Shown piece after piece: positions 47,080 to 59,572 of a stretch of DNA of 64,000 nucleotides; within the stretch, counting starts at the first letter, position 1, and each line of letters opens with the position of its first letter. The stretch lies in contig GG745328.1 of the NCBI GenBank assembly GCA_000151295.1, forward strand, positions 3,040,346-3,104,345, written 5' to 3'. The DNA is from Allomyces macrogynus ATCC 38327. Taxonomy: Eukaryota; Blastocladiomycota; Blastocladiomycetes; Blastocladiales; Blastocladiaceae. The notes beneath the pieces are model-generated. The model did no database searches, had not been told where the DNA came from, and saw nothing but the letters and a program-made list of their open reading frames with translations. The position numbers and the translations under genes are program-made.

Positions 47080-48928
47080 GCTGTGCGGATGAATGGATTG
47101 TTGGACTGATGAGCTGACATCAAGAGGAGTGCGCTGTGTGGCCGGCCTGCATGAGAATGGCTCCAACATGCGCCGCGACTTTTCACGACTAGCGGCACGC
47201 GACAGTCACGCCAGGCTCGTCTCCCGTCTCACGCCGCCGATGGCTCCGTGTTGCCCGCCGTCTTTGCTGTGGACGTTTGCTGGCGACGTGCCGTGTGCCG
47301 CGTCTCTGTCGCGTCGCCGTCCGCGTCGCCGTCCGCGTCGTCGAGCGTCGTGTGGGCGCGCTCTCGCCAGCGAAACGGCACGACGTCAACACCTGCTGCA
47401 GTCTGCTCTGGCGAGCGAGGACTCGACGTGATTGACTTGAACTGTTTGTGGGCATCGCTCCCGCCCGCCGACTTGCTGCAACCTTCCAACCGCAACCTCC
47501 CGGCCGCAACTTGCCGCGTCCGCGCCGACCAAACTGCTGAACGCACGCGCACGTATCCCGCTCGACTTGAACTTTGCCGGCCCCTGTCGCTCTTCGACCT
47601 TGCAGCGCGGCTGCAGTCTTTGCACCGTCCGGCTCGACACGCTATTCGCGGGCCTCGCGCTACACTTTTCTCAACCGGGTACCTACGACGAGCACATGCA
47701 CCACCATGTCGGGGAACACCACGGCCGGGCCGCCTCTCGCTTGATCGCTGCGTGCACGTGCACCTCGTCCTCGCGCGACCGGCCGATGGATCCACCTGTC
47801 AGTCCATCTCGTGGTTCGCCGTGAAACGTGGCCCTTCACCGGCAGCCGATGGATGGATCCACGGTCGCGAGCACGAGGGCTGCGGTAACTCGCCCACGCG
47901 GAGGGATCGGAAGGGACCGTGCATCGGCCGCATGGAAGCATGCCTTCTGGGCGTCAGCCGAATGACGACACGACCTGGTCGTGGCAGCCGGCCCAGAGAA
48001 CTTTAGTTGGCGGTCCCTGACTGACCAACGCCATCGTCTCGGTCCCCTTCCTCCTGCCCGTTGTCCTCCCGGCTCGTCATCCTCCATCACCGGCCATCAC
48101 CGACGCCCCCATAAGATCCCGCCGCGCCTCCTGTCGCCACCCGTCGACCCTGATTAACCCCGCGAGCCGACGAGGGACGACCGGTGCCCGCGCACACCCA
48201 CCCGCCGTGTGAACGGCCCGCAGCAGCGACGTATTCCGTCGGATTTCTGGTGCTCGTGGGGAGCTGGTCGAGCCCAACTTTGTCGACCGCATCGCGTGCG
48301 CTCCGGCCTTTTTGGACCTGCTGTCGTGCCCCGGCCAGTTGGTGAGGACACCCACGACGCGCGCTGACGCTGCCCGCCCGTCCAGGCGTTCAGAGCGACG
48401 CGCGCGCCTCTCGACGAGGAATGGGTGCGCACCCAGCCGTGATCGGACGCTGTCATCTCGACTGGCGAGTACGTGGCGTGCACGCAGCCCGTCGGCGCTG
48501 CACGTTGCACCACCTCCCCGAAAAAGCTTAACGCTTTTGCGTTTGGTTCGGTGCCTGTTCTACGTGCGAAACCCGGTAAACTGCGGGTGTGCCCCACCAT
48601 TTTCTGCTTTACCGCTCGTCCTGTGGACGTTCCTGCGACTTTGAAAAAACAACGTGGGGCGTGGTCGGGCGCAAACCCAAATCCAACGTACGCAAGGGAC
48701 TACCGCGCACAACGTCCCCGTCGCCATCGTCGTCTTCGTCCCCCGGGCCCGTTTTATAAAACGCGCGCGTCCCCCCGTCTGTCGACGTCCCCTCTTCGTC
48801 CTCTCCTCCCGCCTCCTCTTTTTTGATCCCCCGCGTCTTCCGTGTCCGCACGCGTCTCGCTCCATTGCTTGCTCGACGTTTGTCGCGTCGCGCACCTTCA
48901 CCCACCCCCGCCTCTCGTCTCTGCAACG
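47080..48928. other. Long intergenic region between bromodomain and kinase genes
   Basis: About 1.85 kb with long open frames on both strands, as expected at this GC content. None shows a domain, a repeated motif or splice-consistent extension. A 252-codon plus-strand frame (47248-48006) is Arg/Ser/Cys-rich without recognisable features. It may include a long 5' leader of the kinase gene. Confidence 0.4.
48755..48760 (+). promoter_or_regulatory. TATA-like element upstream of kinase gene
   Basis: TATAAA about 170 bases before the kinase ATG, followed by a pyrimidine-rich stretch of the kind often seen at fungal transcription starts. Confidence 0.35.
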
Positions 48929-50587
48929 ATGCTCGCCGTCGCGTCGTCCAAGTCCGCCGCCGCGGCCACGCGCGAGGCCTCCACCCCGCTCCCGCCGACG
49001 CCCATGTCCCCCGCGACCGCCGTCGACCCGGTCGATCTCCTCACGGCCGCCGCCGCGTCGGCCAAGGCGCGCCGTCACGCGGCCGCCGCCAGCTCCACAC
49101 ACCACGCGGCCGCGTGCGTGCCCACCTCGCCGCGGTCGCGCGCGACGCCCGCCATGGCGCCCGCAACCTCACCGACGCTCGCGCCGGCCCAGTCTGTCGT
49201 CGAGATTGGTGCGGTCATTCAGGGCAAGTGGCGCGTGGTACGTTTTTTTGTCGAATGCGGTCAAGAAAGCTTAACTGGTGAAGCTGACGATTGTGTCTCC
49301 CACCCTTTGCTTCTGTCTCCCAGCTCGGAAAGCTTGGCCAGGGCGCATTTGGTCAAACACTCGAGGCCGAAGACCTTGCCACGGGCCATCGCGTCGCGAT
49401 CAAGTTTGAAATGGGCACGGCCGTCAAGCCGGTCCTCAAGCTCGAAGTCTCGATTTTGCGCCGCATGCACGGATGCCTCTACGCGTCGCACCTCTACGGC
49501 CACGGCGTCCTTCCCGTGCCCGTCGAATCTGCTGCCCCCACGGACGCGGCTCCGCAAATGTTCATGGTCATGTCGCTGCACGGCGCGAACCTGTCGGACC
49601 TGCGCAAGCGGCAACCCGACCACCGGTTCTCGCTGTCGACGACGGCCCTGCTCGGCCGACAAATGATTGCGTCGCTGCGCGAATTGCACCACGCCGGGTA
49701 CCTCCACCGCGACGTGAAGCCGTCCAACTTTGTCATGGGCCTCGACCGGCACGTTCCCGACGCACGCGGGTTCCGCCGTGCGCGGTGCTACGTGATTGAT
49801 TTCGGGCTCGCGCGGCGGTACTTGACTGCCGACGGCCACGTGCGCGACGCCCGCGCGACGGCCGGGTTCCGCGGTACCGCGCGCTACGCATCGCTCGCCG
49901 CGCACGAGTCGCGCGAACTGGCGCGCCGCGACGACCTCTGGTCGGTGCTGTACCTGCTGGTCGAGGCCCTGACGGGCTCGCTGCCGTGGCGCCGCGAAAA
50001 GGACCGCGATGCCGTTTACGCGATCAAGAAGGTCGCGTCGGGGCCCGGATTGGTCGCCGACTTGCCCGTGCCGCTGCGCCAGTTCCACGCGCACCTCGTG
50101 CAGTTGCAATACGCCGACGAGCCCGACTACGAGTACCTGATGGCGCTCATGGACCAGTGTCTCGTTCTGGCTGGGGAGGGGCCCGCGGTGCCCTACGACT
50201 GGGAACGGCCCGCGCATATCCCGAAGCCACCGATGCCGCTGTGCCACCCCGTGCCCGTCGCGGTGCCCGCTCAGGTGCGCCCCGTCGCGCCCGAGTCGGT
50301 CGGGATCGCGCTCGCGCAGGCGGCGGTTGCGGCCACCCCGGCGCGCGTCGAGGCCTTCCCGTGCACCACGCAGCAGCAGTCGACCCCTGCAGCCACGCCT
50401 GTCCTCGACCGCACCGTCGTCGCCGCGCACTCCCCGCGGTCGGTCCTCGGTCTTTCGTCGGGGGGGGTCTCTCGGCCTCCGCGGCGGCCGCGGCCGGCCC
50501 GACACCAACGCGACGGTCCGCCGCCGCTTCTCTCTGCGAAGAAAGTCGCCGGCGCGCAACACGCGCTCGGGTCGACGACGATCGTGA
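48929..50587 (+). CDS. CK1-superfamily kinase, tau-tubulin-kinase-like (3' truncated by gap)
   Basis: Exons 48929-49237 and 49324->50587. The 86-bp intron (GTACGT...CCAG) joins GKWRV to LGKLGQGAFGQ. An Ala/Pro/Ser-rich head of about 95 residues precedes the kinase domain. Visible motifs are the glycine loop GQGAFG (about 108-113), VAIKFE with the ATP lysine (about 130), GYLHRDVKPSN (catalytic loop, about 230), VIDFGLARRYL (about 262) and FRGTARYASLAAH, where the CK1-type activation segment replaces APE. SLPWRREKDRDAVYAIK and DYEYLM complete the C-lobe. The pattern (LKLEVSILRRM, MSLHGANLSDLR, SLREDD-type elements) fits TTBK/Asator kinases, which phosphorylate tau and tubulin and in animals act at the ciliary base. 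The Pro-rich tail enters the N gap in frame, so the C-terminus is unknown. All catalytic residues are present. Confidence 0.88.
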
Positions 50588-51524
50588 NNNNNNNNNNNNN
50601 NNNNNNNNNNNNNNNNNNNNNNNNNNNNNNNNNNNNNNNNNNNNNNNNNNNNNNNNNNNNNNNNNNNNNNNNNNNNNNNNNNNNNNNNNNNNNNNNNNNN
50701 NNNNNNNNNNNNNNNNNNNNNNNNNNNNNNNNNNNNNNNNNNNNNNNNNNNNNNNNNNNNNNNNNNNNNNNNNNNNNNNNNNNNNNNNNNNNNNNNNNNN
50801 NNNNNNNNNNNNNNNNNNNNNNNNNNNNNNNNNNNNNNNNNNNNNNNNNNNNNNNNNNNNNNNNNNNNNNNNNNNNNNNNNNNNNNNNNNNNNNNNNNNN
50901 NNNNNNNNNNNNNNNNNNNNNNNNNNNNNNNNNNNNNNNNNNNNNNNNNNNNNNNNNNNNNNNNNNNNNNNNNNNNNNNNNNNNNNNNNNNNNNNNNNNN
51001 NNNNNNNNNNNNNNNNNNNNNNNNNNNNNNNNNNNNNNNNNNNNNNNNNNNNNNNNNNNNNNNNNNNNNNNNNNNNNNNNNNNNNNNNNNNNNNNNNNNN
51101 NNNNNNNNNNNNNNNNNNNNNNNNNNNNNNNNNNNNNNNNNNNNNNNNNNNNNNNNNNNNNNNNNNNNNNNNNNNNNNNNNNNNNNNNNNNNNNNNNNNN
51201 NNNNNNNNNNNNNNNNNNNNNNNNNNNNNNNNNNNNNNNNNNNNNNNNNNNNNNNNNNNNNNNNNNNNNNNNNNNNNNNNNNNNNNNNNNNNNNNNNNNN
51301 NNNNNNNNNNNNNNNNNNNNNNNNNNNNNNNNNNNNNNNNNNNNNNNNNNNNNNNNNNNNNNNNNNNNNNNNNNNNNNNNNNNNNNNNNNNNNNNNNNNN
51401 NNNNNNNNNNNNNNNNNNNNNNNNNNNNNNNNNNNNNNNNNNNNNNNNNNNNNNNNNNNNNNNNNNNNNNNNNNNNNNNNNNNNNNNNNNNNNNNNNNNN
51501 NNNNNNNNNNNNNNNNNNNNNNNN
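50588..51524. other. Assembly gap (N run)
   Basis: 937 unspecified bases. The gap hides the end of the kinase gene. The true gap size may differ from the number of N. Confidence 0.99.
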
Positions 51525-52045
51525 TTGGTTTGCGTTTCTCGGTTTTTTTGTTGTTGGATCGTTTAGATGCCGGGTGGATGGGGGCGCGGCGCGCTCGACA
51601 ATACACAACCCGTAGATCTGCGTTGAGCTGGTGTCGTCGAGCGTGGTGGGTGACATGCTGTTCGAGAGTAGGGTTGGCATGGGAGACTTGAACGTGACCG
51701 CGGCGCGCTTGGATCACAGCACATCTCACCCCACCGCGCTTTTCATTTGCTGCACGCGCCATCTCCTTCACGCCGCCCTGCAAATCCTCTCAACCACGAC
51801 TCTGTCCACGCGCCGCGCAACCGACCGACTGTCTACATTCGATCGGCTGCACCGCCTCCCGCCCTCCGAACACGAAGGACGCGCGCTTTGGCGACGTGAT
51901 CACACAGGAGCTGCCGGCGGCCCCGACTGGACGGCGCCCAGCTGCCGTTCCGGAACCACCAAGCGCGCCCATCTCGCTCGCGACCAGACTTGTGCCGGAT
52001 CCGATTCCCGTCGCTCGTTCTTGAACCCCAACGCGGATCGGCACG
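51525..52045. other. Region between gap and neurofibromin start
   Basis: About 520 bases. Part may be the 3' end of the kinase gene or the promoter of the neurofibromin gene. No coding signal could be tied to either. Confidence 0.4.
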
Positions 52046-55000
52046 ATGCCGGGGGGACACGTTATTGTCAATCTGTTCGCGCAGCTCGGGAGCGAGGTAC
52101 TTTGCGTCGACGCGCTCACTATTCGCAATCAAGAATGCTTACGGTGCCCCCGCCCCGGACGTAGCTCCCCGTGGCCGTTTCGACCGGGTCCGGGACGGTT
52201 GTCGAGGCCGAATTCAGCCCCAACACCAAGTCGATTATCAGAACGTTTCGGTCGCTGGCGCCGACGCACACGACGATTCTCGTCAAGAACACGGTCAATC
52301 TCTTCAATGATCTGCAAAAGGTACGCGGCTTTGCGCGAAAACTAGGTGTGATCGATCGGTCATGAACTAACGTGCGGCCGAGTGGACACAGCTCCTCGCG
52401 ACGCACGGCCCGAGCACGTCGATTACCGTCAGCTTGACTATTGTCCTGCAGCTACTCGGAGACATGCTGTTTGCGCGGTGGTACCCTCTCGAGTGCGTAC
52501 AATGCCGTTTTCACGCAAAGAACAAGACTGCCCAAGTACTCGCGACTGACCTCGTCCGACCATGTCCTCCACGTTTAGCCAAGAGTCGGTGCTTCCGCTG
52601 CCCGCCAGACCGCCGGAGCCGCTCGACATCCAAGCCGTGCAAGTTCTCTTTGAGCAATCGCGCAAGCTTCTCCCACTCGTCGAGTCTGCCAGCTCTGCCG
52701 TCGACCCGTACCGTTCGGCGACGCGATACTTCAAGACCGTCTCCGCCGTGACGACCACGGGCGTATTCCAGTCGCGCGACGTGCAAGAGGATCTGGCGCT
52801 CGCGTTCCACCGGATCACGTTTGCGCTGTCGTTTTCCAACTGGGACTTGATCTACTTCAAGCACACACAGCCGTCGCAGTTGCTGCAGAGCGAGTCGAAC
52901 TCGGCCGAGGCCGTGAATATCAATGTCCGGCTCGCGTCGTGGCTCGTGTGTAATATCGCGCAGCTGCGGACGTTCTTGGGGGATTTGTGTGCGGCGATTC
53001 CGGCGGTGCCAAAGGATCGCCGCCTGGTGCTGTTCACGCTTGCACATCGGATTATTTGGAACTGGTACGTGTTGGAACCGAGTGGTTGCGTCGATCTCTC
53101 GCTTGATCGCGTGCCTGACCACCTTCTTGATTGCAGGGTCGACGTCCACTTTGAGACAATTGCCGCGCTCTTTGGCCCGACGGCCGCGCAGCAACCGGGC
53201 CACGTCGACTTTATCTCGCTGCGCGCCGAAATGGCGGCGGTCCTCGACGCGCTGCACAACAGTCTGGAAATCAAGAAAAAGCCCGACGTATGGGGCCTGG
53301 CTGTGCTCGTGCTCTTCTTCTCGCCGGACCCGCTCGGCACCAACTCGCCCTCGCCCTCGATCGCGTCGCGCGACTCGGCGACCATGGACCCGCGGCGGCG
53401 CACGTACCTCGTGGACGTGTTCCGCAAAGCCATCAAGACTCAGCGCAATACCGACGCCGTGCACTTGGTCGTCATGAACATGTTGCGCCTGCAGCTCATG
53501 TTTGATTCGCGGCAAGAGTGGGTGCAAGGGATCGTGGATGAGATTTTGGCGGCCACATTCTGGGATATTCGGTCGTTGACGAGCGATGCCGAGAAGATGG
53601 CCGGATTGGGCATCGACTTGAAGATTCATTTGGTCGCGTGCATGGTGCATATTTACGGCGACCGGTTCTTGGACGTGCCGCTGGACGGGGTCTCGTCGGA
53701 CGCGGTCGTCTGGACGTGCCATGCGCTCGTGTACCTGTTGTCGTCGACGGCGGATCGCGAAGAGGGCGGGCGCGTGTGGGCGGCGGCGGCGGGGTTGGTT
53801 GGGACGCTCTTGCGGGTATGTTTTCGTGGGTTTTGATTGCCGTCCCATGAGTGACCGTATCTGACTGATATTTTGTGGATAGGAGGAGTCTCTGCCGCGG
53901 TCCGACACGGACCTCAAGGAAAAGGCCAAGGCCAAGCTCAAGCGGTCGAGCAACGAGATCCCCATCATCGATGTGCTCGCCGTCCTCCGTGCGTGCCCCT
54001 CGATTCTCGTCAACAAGACGTGTTGCCAGCAACTGCACCCGCAATTCGTCAAGGGCTCGCCGCTCGTGCGCAAGGAAATCAGCGCGCTGCTCGTGCAGGC
54101 CACGTTGTTCGACCACAACGACCTGCAGACCGAGATCCCCAAAATCATCCAAGGCCTGCTGCAAGCCTCGGTCCAGTCCAAGGACGCGTCGCTGCAAGTC
54201 GCGACTTTGCAGCTCATCACGGACGTGTTTCAGCGGCAGGAAGGACTGGCCAATTCGAAACTCGATTGGGCGACGGTGCACCGCGACCTCGAGTCGGCGC
54301 TGCTCACGCTGTTGTTGACGCAGGACTCGGCCGTGATCAATTGCTCGCTCAAGTGCATTGAGCAGGTCATGCGCTGGAATATGCTCACGGGGCTCTATTA
54401 CTTTTCCGACCGGCATAATTACGCGCCCTACGCGACCATGATTCGTGGGTACTCGTTTGAAGTGTTTCGGTCGGTCTTGACCAAGATGCGGCCCACGCCG
54501 CAGATTCAGCAGGCTTTGACCATGGGTACGTCGTTCTGGCTCTGCTTTGACACGTGGCGGAGAATGGGCCACTGACATGTGTGACTCCTTTTCCGTAGTC
54601 TTGGCCCAGCTGCAGGCCGCCAAGGACCTCGATCGCACGCCCTACCTGTGCTTTTTGATTGCCGCGCCGCATCTGCCCGGATCGGACCTGCTGGCGCGCG
54701 GCCTCGAAATGCGTGGCCGCATCAACTCGATTTTGCCGTTTGCGCTCGGGTACATTCACCGCAACAACCTCGGGCAAGTGTTTGGGTGCATGGCCGACGT
54801 CTTTGCCGAGTGCGACTCGCAGTCGCTCACCAAGTTGCTGGCGACGCTGGGGCAAAGCGTACGTTTTCGCGTCGCATGCCGCCGGCAAGCGACCTCACTG
54901 AACTCACATCGGCGATTGGATCCCGTAGAAGGCCGAGCTGTCTGAGAACCTCGAGCCCGTGGCCGTGAACGCGGCGCCGCACGTCAAGACGCAAGCGCAC

Positions 55001-58000
55001 GCGCAATCCTATTTCGCGTTCCTGCTCACCAACAAGGACCGCATTTGGTGGACGACCGACTTGCTCGACGGCGTCATGCCGCTCATTGCGCGGTATATTG
55101 GCCAAAAGGAGATGCAGTCGCTCAGCTACGAGCTGCTGACCTCGCTGTGCCGGTTCCCGCAACTCTTCACGCCGCGCAACCGTGCGGGCCAAATGGCGCT
55201 CAACGACCTGGTCGCGTGGATCTTGGAGCGCGACGACGTGGCCGTGCGCGCGCTCGCGTTCATGCCGTTCCGCAATTACTTGCTGCACGCGTCGCGGAAG
55301 CGAATTCCCGCACCGGCGCTGCTCGCGCGCACGGCCAACGAGCTCCCGCCGGCACTGTCGCTGAATGCCCTGTTTACAGACAAGGTCGTGGCAGCGCTCA
55401 ACGATACGGCGAGTTCGGCGGATATTGATGACGTCGCGTCGGTCCTGTTTGCGTTTGCCGCGGAACAGGCGCGCGTGCTGGATCTCGTCAAGTGGGTGCT
55501 CGGGCGCGAAGTCGGCGGGACCGAGTCGGAGAACACGCTCTTGCGCAACAATACGCTCGCGAGCAAAATGACCGTGTTCGCACTCAAGCAGCTCGGTGAA
55601 GACTACTGGGCGCGCGCGATCGAGTCGGTGACCAAGTTGCCCGATATGGACCTCGAAGTCGATCCGACCAAGGTGCCCGACTCCGAAACGCGCAAGAAGC
55701 GGTTGCAAGTGCTCGGCGATACGTGCCGCACCGTGCTCAACGGGATTCTCGAGTCGGTGAACGACATGCCGGGCGCCGTGCGATACATTTGTTCGCTGAT
55801 CGAGGACTTGACGGCGCGCCGGTTCCCGAATGCGCGGCTCGTCGGGGTGGGGAACCTCATGTTCTTGCGGCAACTGTGCCCGGGTATCATTTCGGCCCCG
55901 AGCGCGCTCAATCTTCGTGGGCGCACGCTGGTGGCCAAAGTTATCCAGGCTCGTACTGCTATTTCTTCGATGCCTTAAGTTTTGACGCGTTCGGGGAAAC
56001 TGACAACTACGGCCCTTGGCATGGAACAGAACATTGTCAACGGCGTGCAATTCGGCGGCAAGGAAGAGTCCCTGTGCTCATTGAACCCGCTTGTTGCCGA
56101 GTTCATGCCGCATGTGCAGTCGTTCCTCGCCAAGGTGTGCGCGCTCGCGTCGCCCACGACGCCCATCATTACGGGCGTCCCCGAGAAGCCGTGCATTACC
56201 ATGGCCTCGTTCCGGTTCCACCAGCTGCTCGTGCAGCGGCGCGACGTGATTGTGGCTGCGCTCGGCAAGCATGATCGCACTGGGTTTGTGGTCGGGCTCA
56301 ACTCGCTCTTGCCATGCACGGATCAGCCCATGGGGCACCCACTCGAGGCGAACCAGTTGCCGGAGGTGTTCTCGAAGCAGGACGTGTTTTTGCCGGGGAC
56401 CGGGTTCTGGTTTTACCAGTGCGGGCTGTACAAGGTATTTGGTGTCCTCCTCGCCCACAAATTGCGTGAAAGTGTCGCTCACCTGTTTGCTTCTTTCATT
56501 CTTTCTTTTGCAGGGCTGCGAGCCGGCGTTCTGTCTCGTTTTGTCGCGGCTTCCCTCCGACCAACCTACGGCCAACTTGCTCGCGTCTATTTTCCAGGTT
56601 TGTCGACTCTAGCCCGCTCTCCTTCCGCTCGCCAACTGACGATGCCGCCGCACTAGATTATTCGCCACGGGCCGAGCGTCCCGTTCCACGTGGTCGTCGA
56701 TGCGACATTCACGCCGCAAGGGCTGACGCAGCAGATCATCGAGCTGATCACCGAGATCCTGCAAGCCAGCGGCCCGGTCCTCGAGAACCTGATTGTCGCG
56801 CACTGCCCGGCCTCGCTCCTGCCGCATCTCAAGTCGCGCAACCTGTTCCTCGTTCAGACCATGTCGCAGATCCAAGAACTGATCCCGGACGCCGACCTGC
56901 CGCGGTTCACGACCGACCTCATGACGAACCGGCGCAGCGACTTGGCCGTGGCCATCACCTGTCCCGAGGGCACCTTGCGCATTGGCCAAGAGCACCTGCA
57001 TCTGATTTCGCGGTCCGGGTTGCAAGAAGTGCACGATTTCTTCCACATCACGGAAATCGCGTTTTTGATGAACGACCAAGAACTCGATATCTGCGTGCCC
57101 AAGAATAACAGTATTATGGTTGTCAAGACGCAGGCCGACGCAGTGCACGCCGAATTGCAGAAGATGCACATGGAATTGCAGTTCCCGGCCATGGAAACGT
57201 GCTCGCTCGGGACGATTGAGCGCGAGGCGCGCATTCGCGCGCTCTTGTCGCTCGTCTCGGTGCTGCGGTCTGAGGACGCGTCGACGGCGAGTTACCGGAT
57301 CGCGGATAACGTCACGCCGCTTCAGGTGGATGAATTGTGCGCGCATTTGGTCCTGTGCATGTCGGTTCAGGAAAAGCTCGGGTGCCTCGATGCGCTGCGC
57401 GAGTTGATTGCACAGACGACGGATCGCGCGTCATGGGCCCAGCTCGTGGCGCGGACGCTCGTCTTGCTTTCGGTCGCCGACAAGATGGTACGCTGTTCAC
57501 AACGCCGTTTGTGTTCTCTGGTCCATTCTCATTCCATTGCCTGTCACTTCATAGACGGCCCACGTTGCGGAGCGGACGGTCGCGACGTTTGCGGACCCGC
57601 GGGCCGTCAAGGAGGCGCTATTGACGCTCTTGGACTCGTACGCTGGCACCGACCTCGAGTACGTCACCATTTCTCCGAATTGCCCGTTTGAATTTGCTTG
57701 CTCACGACGTTGCGGCGCCGCAGGTATATCGTGAAGCAGTGCACGCTCGACTACGTCCGCCACCTGACGACGGTCATTGCCAATGGTACGACCCTGTTTT
57801 GCGCTTCTTGCTCGCTTCTCGACGCGCAAGTGACACGCTACCTCTTCAATCCAGTCCACGTCCGGTTCCTCGCCTCACTCAGGGAAAGTCTTGCCGGTAA
57901 CGACGCGCGCACACGTAACATCTTGCGCAACACGCGGCTCCTGCTCGCTTCCATTTGGAACAAGTCGCCCAAGTGGATCGCGTCGCACCCGGACCTGTTC

Positions 58001-59401
58001 TGGGCGCTGCACGTGGCCAGCAAGTGCGGCCTGCCCGGGTCGGTCGTGCGCGAGATCGAGTGGTTCCTGTGGAGCGACAAGGCCAAGTCGGCGCCCGGCG
58101 GCCGTTTCACGGGCAACGCGGCCATGGACGCAGTCGCCGCCAACGGCAGTACGTCGCCCGACTTGTCAGCGCAAGTGACGAGATTGTGTCTCGACCATAT
58201 GCGCACCAACTGCGCCGCTACGATCCCGTCGCTCGAACTCCTCAGCGATCTTTGCTCGGCCGTGACGCGCGAGATTATTGATGCGGCACTGAATGTCGTC
58301 GCGTGCACGAACCAGGGGGATCCGCCCGTGCGTGCTGTCGATAGTTTGGCCGCGCTCCTCAAGAAGCCGTTTGATCCAGTCACGGTTGGGCCCATCTTGC
58401 GGTCGCTGGTTTTGCTCGGGCTCGTTTTGATTGGCCTCTGGGGCAACAACGAGCGACTCGTGCAGTCGGCGATCCAGTACTTGGACGTGGTCCTCGACCG
58501 GATCGCCGAGCACAAGGAGGCCGTCTTGGGCATTTCCGGCGTGCTCGTGCCGCCGCCCGCGGCCCTGACTGCGGTCCTGAACAAGGGCTTTGGCGTGTCG
58601 TGCGAGGCCAACATGTCGATTGCCGCGGGCGTGATGCTGCGGCACGTGCACGATAAGGCACAAGTGCTCGGTATCGTGCGGCGCATTTTGCAACTGTCGG
58701 GGATCCCCGTGGCCAACGCGACCGCAGCGACCTCGTCGGCCGACGTGACCGACACGCCCTGGCTGACCGTGGCCAAGTCCAAGTCGACGATGCGGTTCGA
58801 TAATCTGCCCGTGCCGCGGTCCACGTCCAAGCTCAGTGCGGGCCCAGCCGTCGTGATCCCGGACAATGCCGCGGGCTTGATTTTCCCGGTGCTCGTGGAC
58901 GAGGCCGCGTGCCAGCAACTGTTCCCGACACAGAGCCCGACCGAGATTTTGGCGTCGCTGGAAATGGTGGCGAATTCGCAGATCATGCTGCTCGCGTACG
59001 CGATGCAGGACTTGGACGCGGCCAATGGACGCGCGCACCAGGAGTGGGTGTTCCTCTTGATCGAGGCCATGCACCGCCAGGCACCCGGGATCTTCCCGAT
59101 TTTCGTGGACCCGATCGCGTCGACGGTCGAGCGGTGTCTCGCAAATAATTCAAGCACCGAGGTCCTGCAGCGCGCGTGCGCGCAGCTGACCAAGCTCGCC
59201 GAAGACCACACGATTGTTGCCAAGGCGCGCGCATTGCGTGCGGCAAACAATACGCTCGCGTCGACGTTGGCCGGTATGGAGTTCCCGGCGCTCATCCCTG
59301 GGAAACCGGCTGTGGTGCCGACGCCCGAGCAGGCGCGCGAAATTCTCGCGGGGGTCGTGGCCAATTTGGCGGCGACGGGAGGGGACTTGAAGTCGAACTG
59401 A
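52046..59401 (+). CDS. NF1: Neurofibromin homologue (RasGAP plus Sec14-PH)
   Basis: Inferred exons: 52046-52096, 52165-52320, 52383-52492, 52579-53064, 53137-53815, 53883-54525, 54599-54858, 54929-55948, 56030-56434, 56514-56597, 56657-57487, 57555-57658, 57724-57785 and 57855-59401; 2145 residues. Splicing 53065-53136 makes IIWNWVDVHFETI, like the FWNWVENYPDEF of animal NF1. The RasGAP domain (about 950-1180) has LLRNNTLASK with the arginine finger, DPTKVPDSE, RFPNARLVGVGNLMFLRQLCPGI (secondary Arg kept; the usual Asn of FLRxxNPAI is Cys) and LVAKVIQNIVN. Then comes a Sec14-like part (CEPAFCLVLSRLPSD, VPFHVVVDATF) and a PH-like part (LISRSGLQEVHDFFHITEI). A long HEAT-like helical C-terminus follows. 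It should stimulate GTP hydrolysis by Ras at membranes. One intron (55949-56029) has a GC donor. Confidence 0.9.
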
Positions 59402-59572
59402 AGTTGGAGGAGAAGGATTTGTGGAGGAGAGATGACTTGGATTGGATGGAGGAGGGACGCAATAGTCAAAGTTCAAATAGCAAACGTTGATCAGACATAG
59501 TTCCCAAAAGCGCAATGAAATGGAAGATCTACTTAAGCAACACTTGACACACAGCCACGTCCAAGTCGATCC

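Noticed and set aside
51631..52164. Open frame between the gap and neurofibromin as a separate gene
   Set aside because: It overlaps the first neurofibromin exon in another frame and has no family features.
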